From Ardenticatenia bacterium (GTDB lineage Bacteria; Chloroflexota; Anaerolineae; 4572-78; NAK82): a stretch of 35,914 nt of DNA. Below, piece after piece: positions 27,132 through 32,621 of the stretch; positions within the stretch are counted from its first letter, which is position 1, and each line of letters begins with the position of its first letter. Both the position numbers and the translations under genes were made by a program. The stretch covers positions 1 through 35,914 of the forward strand of contig QEXY01000182.1 of NCBI GenBank assembly GCA_003130875.1. Direction: 5' to 3'. The notes beneath the pieces were generated by a model that saw only the letters and a list, made by a program, of their open reading frames with translations, searched no databases and had not been told where the DNA came from.

Positions 27132-28373
27132 GTGTTCAAACGCGTCGTCATCACCGGATTGGGAGCTATCACCCCGCTTGGGCATGACGTTCCCAGTACC
27201 TGGGAAGCACTCAAAGCGGGCCGCTCGGGTATCCGACGGATCACCAGCTTTGACCCTTCCGATTTAGCCACACAATTCGCCGGCGAAGTGGTGGATTTCG
27301 ACCCCCTGAAGTACTTCGACCGGCGTGAGGCACGTCGCATGGACCGCGTCACCCAATTCGCCATCGTGGCGGCTGATCAGGCGCTGGCGGATTCCGGCCT
27401 GTTGAACACACCCATCCATAAAGACCGCATCGGGGTAGTGGTCAGCAGCGCGGTGGGGGGCATCACCACGTTGTTGGAAAACCAGGATATCCTGCGCACC
27501 CGCGGACCGAACAAACTGAACCCCTGGTTCATCCCGATGATGTTGGTGGACACCCCTTCTGCTCAGCTGGGTATCCGCTATGGCTTCCGCGGTCCTAACA
27601 TGGCGGTTGTCACTGCCTGTGCGACCGGCAGCAACGCTGTGGGAGAAGCGTTTGAGATGGTCGCGCGGGGTGCGGCGGATGCCATCGTCGCCGGCGGCGC
27701 TGAAGCGGCGCTGTTGCCCATTGTGATCGCCGGTTTTGACGTGATGGGCGCCATGTCGTTGCGCAACGATGCCCCCGAGAAGGCATGTCGCCCGTTCGAC
27801 CGTGACCGGGACGGCTTCGTAGTCAGCGAGGGAGCGGCGGTGATGGTGCTCGAGAGCCTGGAGCATGCCCTGGCACGCGGCGCGCGCATCTATGCCGAGT
27901 TCGTCGGCTATGGCACTTCGGTGGACGCGGACCATATGGCGGCGCCCTTGGCCAGCGGCGAGGGCGCGGCGGTAGCGATCCGCGCGGCCCTGGCACGCGC
28001 CGGCATGCAGCCCACCGATATCGATTATATCAACGCCCACGGCACCAGCACCAAGCTCAACGACGTGGCCGAGACAAATGCCATCAAGCTGGTCTTCGGC
28101 GAACACGCCTATCGGGTGCCCATCAGCTCCACCAAGTCCATGACAGGCCATCTGCTGGCCGGGGCCGGCGCTCTGGAGGCGCTGGTTTGCGTAAAAACCA
28201 TCGAAGAGGGTATCATTCCTCCGACCATTAACCTGGAAAACCCCGACCCGGAGTGCGACTTGGATTATGTGCCCAATGTCGCACGGCGGGCCGATGTCCG
28301 TGTCGCGATGTCGAACTCGTTCGGCTTTGGTGGACACAACGCGACGGTCATCATTAAACGTTACGAAGTATAG
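27132..28373 (+). CDS. fabF: 3-oxoacyl-ACP synthase II
   Basis: A 413-aa condensing enzyme of fatty-acid elongation, joining malonyl-ACP to acyl-ACP in the cytosol. The catalytic triad falls at Cys163 (TACATGSN), His303 (NAHGTST) and His340 (TGHLLAG), the same numbers as in E. coli FabF. The start is GTG with AAGGAGG eight bases upstream. It is followed three bases later by fabH; no acpP or fabD is present. Confidence 0.96.
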   Translation: MFKRVVITGLGAITPLGHDVPSTWEALKAGRSGIRRITSFDPSDLATQFAGEVVDFDPLKYFDRREARRMDRVTQFAIVAADQALADSGLLNTPIHKDRIGVVVSSAVGGITTLLENQDILRTRGPNKLNPWFIPMMLVDTPSAQLGIRYGFRGPNMAVVTACATGSNAVGEAFEMVARGAADAIVAGGAEAALLPIVIAGFDVMGAMSLRNDAPEKACRPFDRDRDGFVVSEGAAVMVLESLEHALARGARIYAEFVGYGTSVDADHMAAPLASGEGAAVAIRAALARAGMQPTDIDYINAHGTSTKLNDVAETNAIKLVFGEHAYRVPISSTKSMTGHLLAGAGALEALVCVKTIEEGIIPPTINLENPDPECDLDYVPNVARRADVRVAMSNSFGFGGHNATVIIKRYEV

Positions 28374-28376
28374 GCG

Positions 28377-29687
28377 ATGGCACGTTACGCACACATTATC
28401 GGTTGGGGCAAGGCCATCCCCCGCCGGGTGATGACCAATGACGATTGGGCCAAGCTGGTGGACACATCGGATGAATGGATACGCTCGCGCACCGGTGTGC
28501 GCGAGCGTCACTTTGTCTCCGATGGCGAGTCGACCTTGACATTGGCGTTGGAGGCAGCGCGTAGCGCTCTGGAAGTGGCGCGCCTATCCCCCGCCTACCT
28601 GGATCTGATCATCGTGGCTACTGTCACGCCGGAATATCAGTTTCCAGCCACGGCTTGTCTGGTACAAGACCGTTTGGGCGCGAATCGCGCGGCGGCCTTC
28701 GACCTGAGTGCGGGGTGCTCCGGCTTCATCTACGGGCTCTCGCTCGCTAGCGATGCCATCCGTGCTGGCAGCTATCAGTATGCCCTGGTCATCGGCGCCG
28801 AGACGCTGAGCCGCATCATGGATTGGCAGGACCGTACCACTTGTGTCCTCTTCGGCGATGGCGCCGGCGCCGTGGTGTTGGCTGCCAGCCCGGTGCCGGG
28901 TGGGGTCATCTCCTATACACTCGGCGCCGACGGCTCGGGTGGGGATTACTTGATTATGCCGGGCGGAGGCAGCCGTCATCCCACCACGCGTGAGACGGTC
29001 GAGCAGCGTATGCACTACATCAAGATGAACGGGCGCGAGGTGTTCAAGTTCGCCACGCGCACGATGGACCGCGCCACGCGCTTGGTCTGCGAACGTGCGA
29101 ACGTCCCGCTGGAGGACGTGGAGCTGGTGGTGCCCCACCAAGCTAACGACCGCATCATCCAGGCAGCGGCGAAATCGCTTGGCCTGTCGGATGACATCTT
29201 TTATGTCAATCTCGATCGCTACGGCAACACCTCAGCGGCTTCCATCCCGATTGCATTGTGTGAGGTCTTGGAAAAAGGGCTGGTGCGCCGCCATGACCAT
29301 GTCGTCCTGGTAGGGTTCGGCGCCGGACTCACTTGGGGGGCATCGCTCATTCAGTGGGAAACACCTTTCCCTGCCACGACTCTCAAATGGTGGCAACGCC
29401 TCTACAATGCCATCTACTATCGCTGGGCACAATTGCGCTCGTGGCTGACGCGCCTGCGGCGGCGTGTCGAAGGCTGGCAGACGCCTGAGAATGGCAACGG
29501 CAGCCCACCACGTAAGGTCCTTTCTACACCGCATCGCGAAGAAAAAGGTGCGCCATCCGATCACCCCGAAGCGCGCGAGGGCAGGTCGAAGCAGGCGGAA
29601 GAGCCCTCACCACCGGCAGGTGAAGAAGCTGCGCCTTCCGGAGAAACCGCAAAGCGACCGCGCGATGCCGATCATCCGGAGCGTTGA
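28377..29687 (+). CDS. fabH: 3-oxoacyl-ACP synthase III with a long charged C-terminal extension
   Basis: A 436-aa protein. Residues 1-330 are a complete FabH, which starts fatty-acid synthesis from acyl-CoA and malonyl-ACP: Cys114 (AGCSGF), His254 (VPHQAN) and Asn284 (YGNTSAAS) are the active site. FabH normally ends near this point. About 107 more residues follow: first a Trp/Arg-rich, amphipathic-looking stretch (338-368), then a low-complexity Pro/Glu/Lys tail. The reading frame is continuous and typical in base composition, so the extension seems genuine. The gene lies three bases after fabF and is certainly in the same operon. Confidence 0.93.
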   Translation: MARYAHIIGWGKAIPRRVMTNDDWAKLVDTSDEWIRSRTGVRERHFVSDGESTLTLALEAARSALEVARLSPAYLDLIIVATVTPEYQFPATACLVQDRLGANRAAAFDLSAGCSGFIYGLSLASDAIRAGSYQYALVIGAETLSRIMDWQDRTTCVLFGDGAGAVVLAASPVPGGVISYTLGADGSGGDYLIMPGGGSRHPTTRETVEQRMHYIKMNGREVFKFATRTMDRATRLVCERANVPLEDVELVVPHQANDRIIQAAAKSLGLSDDIFYVNLDRYGNTSAASIPIALCEVLEKGLVRRHDHVVLVGFGAGLTWGASLIQWETPFPATTLKWWQRLYNAIYYRWAQLRSWLTRLRRRVEGWQTPENGNGSPPRKVLSTPHREEKGAPSDHPEAREGRSKQAEEPSPPAGEEAAPSGETAKRPRDADHPER

Positions 29688-29753
29688 ACCAGCCAGTAGG
29701 TCACGTTCTCCTAAGGAGCCCAGCACCATTTCGCTTGAGCGATAGACCCTTTG

Positions 29754-29770
29754 ATGCCCCCGCAGGGCAT
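29754..29770. terminator. Hairpin between convergent fabH and csx3 (possible bidirectional terminator)
   Basis: ATGCCC and GGGCAT form a 6-bp stem with a 5-base loop in the 90-bp gap between convergent genes. There is no T-tract on either strand, so termination is only suggested by position. Confidence 0.22.
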
Positions 29771-29777
29771 GCGCGCC

Positions 29778-30968
29778 TTATGGCGGCGAGCGCAGGATGC
29801 CTACTCGCGCAGGGGGCTCGCAGGGCATCCGCATGCCCGGGCGCAGATTGCGCACGTGTGCCATCACCACGATCGCCTGGGTGCCCAATTGGGGTTGGTA
29901 GACACCCAACCAGGGCGCTGTGCGATAGGCACGTGCGGCAGCGGTCCACAGCCACAGCGGCAGCTTGCCACTCAGGATGACCCCTTTGTTGGCAGGAACA
30001 CGCGGCAGGCACACCTGCTCGACCTCACTGTAGTCCAGATAACCCCCCGGAAGCGACAGCTCCACCCATACATATGACCCTTGCAGCGTCACATCCGCGC
30101 GCACAGGCGAGGTGGTGATGTCTTCTTTTAATTCAGGAGTGGGCGGTGCAATCCAGCCCAGGCGTACATCGAACTGGTACAGCGGGGCGGGATAGACGTG
30201 TACCGCCAAAGCGGCGTACAGCCAATTGGGGCCACGATCATAGATGGCCAAGGGCAGATGGGGCGGTGCATAGACGAGCACCTTGCCCAGCTGTTCGGGC
30301 TGCCACTGCTCCCACGGATGGCCCATGGCCGATGCCAGCATGCGCCCCAGGCGCTCCAGTTCCACCACCAAATCGGCCGGCGCGTTGGCGATGTGGAGGC
30401 GGCGCAACTCTTCCTGATCGTAGGCGAACAAGCTGGCCACCTGGTCCACCAGCGCGGTGAAGACCACCCCGCTCGCTGTGCTACCGCGTTCCAGCCCGCT
30501 GATCTGTCCGCGCAGCACCGGGCTGTGGGCCTGCACGACGTCCTCACCGGAGCGCACCGAATGGAGATCGGCGATCACCGGCAGGTTATGGCGGCGTGCC
30601 AGCCGAGTCCAATGGCCATGGCTGGCGCGGTCGCGTGTCAGCAGGATGATGTGCGTACAGTGATCCAGGACCACTTCCTGCCAATCGGTGGGCCGACCGC
30701 CTATGTCAACGATCAACGGTAGATGTCGCCGGGCGATATCGCGGCAGATGTGCTGGATCCACTCCGGTGTGACGCTGTTCTTGATACGGATGCGTCGCAC
30801 CAGTGCCTGATCCGCCTCGTTAGCCCAATCGCCCTCGCCGTCGGGAAAGGCGCGCAGGACATAATGGGCGATCTGATGCGCCCGTAGCGCCTTGCTCAGC
30901 GAATACGCTAGCACAGATTTGCCGCTATGCGGTGGGCCGCCGATCGCGACCGCCGGAAAGAGCTCCAT
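29778..30968 (-). CDS. csx3: P-loop NTPase fused to a Csx3 (Crn3-type) CRISPR ring-nuclease domain
   Basis: A 396-aa fusion. Residues 1-190 are a P-loop NTPase/kinase-like domain (GGPPHSGKS at 10-18, Walker B-like LPLIVDIGG at 83-91). Residues about 291-383 are a Csx3 domain: KGVILSGKLPLWLW, AYRTAPWLGVYQPQLG and a closing AH (His371). Csx3 binds and cuts cyclic tetra-adenylate. In the active Csx3 I recall, the catalytic residues lie in Y-H...D-P-R; here those positions read Arg349, Gln358 and Gln360, so activity is doubtful. Residues 236-272 (RGPNWLYAALAVHVY, FDVRLG) look like a second Csx3-type half that keeps D-x-R. AGGAGGG lies 11 bases before the ATG. The gene is divergent from the CARF-LuxR gene and two genes away from cas10. 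Confidence 0.75.
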   Translation of the reverse strand: MELFPAVAIGGPPHSGKSVLAYSLSKALRAHQIAHYVLRAFPDGEGDWANEADQALVRRIRIKNSVTPEWIQHICRDIARRHLPLIVDIGGRPTDWQEVVLDHCTHIILLTRDRASHGHWTRLARRHNLPVIADLHSVRSGEDVVQAHSPVLRGQISGLERGSTASGVVFTALVDQVASLFAYDQEELRRLHIANAPADLVVELERLGRMLASAMGHPWEQWQPEQLGKVLVYAPPHLPLAIYDRGPNWLYAALAVHVYPAPLYQFDVRLGWIAPPTPELKEDITTSPVRADVTLQGSYVWVELSLPGGYLDYSEVEQVCLPRVPANKGVILSGKLPLWLWTAAARAYRTAPWLGVYQPQLGTQAIVVMAHVRNLRPGMRMPCEPPARVGILRSPP

Positions 30969-31062
30969 TAGCCGTGTATCCCTCCTCTCTCCTCTTCCTG
31001 CTCCATCTCGCTCAGGGTTTCACCATCAGCCCCATAGAAGGATCGTTCAATCTCCAGAGAAT

Positions 31063-31075
31063 CGCCAATCTGGCG
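31063..31075. promoter_or_regulatory. Palindrome in the csx3 / CARF-LuxR divergent gap (candidate operator)
   Basis: CGCCA-ATC-TGGCG is a perfect 5-bp dyad with a 3-base centre, 95 bases from the csx3 start and about 30 bases upstream of the plus-strand -35 box. A GTTTTT run follows it on the plus strand, so a weak terminator is the alternative. Confidence 0.3.
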
Positions 31076-31105
31076 GTTTTTGTCGAGCTGGTACCTGTTT
31101 CCCCC

Positions 31106-31134
31106 TTGTCCAGCGAGCGAACTCATGATATTCT
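31106..31134 (+). promoter_or_regulatory. Putative promoter of the CARF-LuxR gene with a flanking direct repeat
   Basis: TTGTCC (31106-31111) and TATTCT (31129-31134) are 17 bases apart. The 10-mer CCAGCGAGCG occurs at 31110-31119, over the start of the spacer, and again at 31166-31175, downstream of the expected transcription start. Two copies 56 bases apart around a promoter would suit looping or autoregulation by the encoded HTH protein; this is inference. Confidence 0.4.
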
Positions 31135-31227
31135 TAGGTAGGACACCCGCGTGGCATAGCCTCTGCCAGCGAGCGCAGGTATCCCCGGCATATCTTTTGG
31201 CCAGCTGCGAGAAAATGTGTCGGAGCG

Positions 31228-32175
31228 ATGACGACCGAAAGCACTCTTCTGGTGACGATGGGTGGCCAGCCCCAGGTGGTGACCTTTGCCCTGGACTGGC
31301 TGCTGACGCGTGGTGAGATCATCCGCGAAGTGGTGGTCTTGCACCTGTCCCCTACGCCTGATCTCCCCACCGAATACCGGCGCACTCAACATGCCCTGGA
31401 ACAGCTGCACCGCGAATTCAGCGGCGACCGCTATCAAGGCCGTCCGTGCCGTTTGCGGCTGATGCCGATTCGCTATGGCAACATGCGCCTGGCCGATATC
31501 CGCGACGAGACGGATGCCGATGTGGTCTGGTGTGCTATCTATCAGCTGTTGACCACTTTGAAAGCACAAGGCCGTCCGCTGCATCTGTGCATTGCCGGTG
31601 GACGGCGCATTATGGGCCTGCTGACGCTCAGCGCGGCGATGCTGCTGTGTGGTCATCAGGATCACGTGTGGCATATGTACACGCCCATCGGTTTCCTGGA
31701 GCAGGCACGCGACGGTGCCATTATGCACGCGCAGCCATCGGACGGGGTTCGCCTGATCGAGGTGCCCTTCGTGCCCTGGGGCACCTATTTCCCTGCCTTG
31801 CGTGAGCTGGCGCCCTCCTCGGCCCAGGTCATCGCCACCCAGACAGCGCAACTGGAAGCGGCCGAGTATGCACGTTGCCGTAGTGTGTTCGAGCAGCTGA
31901 CCCCGCGACAGCGCGAGGTGCTGCGCCTGCTGGCGATGGGGTACACACCCCAGGAGGTCGCCGAACGCCTGCATATCACCCTGGCAACGGTCAACACCCA
32001 CAAGAGCGTCATCCTGGATCAGTGTCGCGTTGCCTGGAACCTGCCAGAGGATGCCTATTTGTCCTATCATTTCCTGCGCGACCATTTCGCCCGGTTCTTC
32101 GAACGCGAACGGAGAAATTCCCCTCCGCATATCTATAACACAAGCGAGGCGCGCGGGCATCATCATTTTGTATGA
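31228..32175 (+). CDS. CARF/ring-nuclease-like (NE0113/SSO2081-type) domain fused to a LuxR-type HTH
   Basis: A 315-aa protein. Residues 1-185 resemble the NE0113/SSO2081 (Crn1) family of CRISPR-associated CARF proteins: LLVTMGGQPQVVTFAL at the start, LADIRDETDAD (88-98) and the cOA-pocket motif CIAGGRRIMG (121-130). Residues 223-268 are a LuxR/GerE helix-turn-helix (LTPRQREVLRLLAMGYTPQE, then TLATVNTHKS). The layout predicts a transcription factor controlled by cyclic oligoadenylate. In Crn1 the catalytic Ser before Pro and the Lys of GGRK matter; here they are Gln14 and Arg127, so cleavage may be lost and binding kept. A close GGAG precedes the ATG. It is upstream of cas10 in the same direction. 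Confidence 0.7.
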   Translation: MTTESTLLVTMGGQPQVVTFALDWLLTRGEIIREVVVLHLSPTPDLPTEYRRTQHALEQLHREFSGDRYQGRPCRLRLMPIRYGNMRLADIRDETDADVVWCAIYQLLTTLKAQGRPLHLCIAGGRRIMGLLTLSAAMLLCGHQDHVWHMYTPIGFLEQARDGAIMHAQPSDGVRLIEVPFVPWGTYFPALRELAPSSAQVIATQTAQLEAAEYARCRSVFEQLTPRQREVLRLLAMGYTPQEVAERLHITLATVNTHKSVILDQCRVAWNLPEDAYLSYHFLRDHFARFFERERRNSPPHIYNTSEARGHHHFV

Positions 32176-32273
32176 TCACGGTTCGTTAAATCTCTGATGA
32201 AGCAAAGCGGCATGATGCGATATGATGGCATAAGAGACAATGTGTCCTGAGGGAAGGCAGAGGAGGAGACACG

Positions 32274-32573
32274 ATGGTACGTTGGAGGCGAGAACGCGAG
32301 GACGACCTCGAGCGCGATTGGTGGGATAGCGACGACGAGGAAGAGGAGGCGTACTGGCCTGACCCCTATGGATGGTCGCCTTATGGCTGGCCGACGATTA
32401 TGGGGATGCCCTATCCGATCGCGATCGACATTATGCGCGGCAAGTGGCCGCCGGGCCATGAGGACAGCAGCTTCTGGGATGACAGGGGTGCCTTGGATCC
32501 TGGAGGAGACGACCTGTTCTGGGATCCGTTCAGCGGCGGAGGTGGTTTCTTCGACGGCGGGATGGACCTGTGA
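32274..32573 (+). CDS. Small, highly acidic, Trp-rich protein of unknown function
   Basis: A 99-aa product I do not recognise. By count it has 25 Asp/Glu against 8 Lys/Arg and 9 Trp, with an acidic block (WDSDDEEEEAYW, 17-28), a Trp/Tyr/Pro stretch and a Gly/Phe-rich C-terminus. No signal peptide or membrane segment is seen, and it is probably largely disordered. The start is well supported: GAGGAG lies five bases before the ATG. It sits between the CARF-LuxR gene and cas10, all in one direction, so it may belong to the CRISPR locus. A nucleic-acid mimic or scaffold would fit the composition, but nothing proves it. Confidence 0.6.
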   Translation: MVRWRREREDDLERDWWDSDDEEEEAYWPDPYGWSPYGWPTIMGMPYPIAIDIMRGKWPPGHEDSSFWDDRGALDPGGDDLFWDPFSGGGGFFDGGMDL

Positions 32574-32579
32574 CCGAAA

Positions 32580-32597
32580 GCCCACTTCCGGGTGGGC
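32580..32597 (+). promoter_or_regulatory. Hairpin between the small acidic gene and cas10
   Basis: GCCCAC-TTCCGG-GTGGGC is a perfect 6-bp stem with a 6-base loop, seven bases after the small gene's stop and 24 bases before the cas10 start. Without a T-tract it may be an RNA processing or attenuation element rather than a terminator. Confidence 0.35.
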
Positions 32598-32621
32598 ATC
32601 CCTATGTTTCAGGAGGTGAGA

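Noticed and set aside
27264-28511. 415-codon open frame opposite fabF
   Set aside because: It mirrors fabF codons and has no recognisable domain; antisense open frames are expected in GC-rich genes.
30198-30722. Plus-strand open frame opposite the csx3 fusion
   Set aside because: The minus-strand product has clear P-loop and Csx3 motifs; the opposite frame has none.
31123-32166. 347-codon minus-strand frame opposite the CARF-LuxR gene
   Set aside because: The plus strand encodes consistent CARF and LuxR motifs; the antisense frame is His/Gln/Arg-rich and unlike any family.
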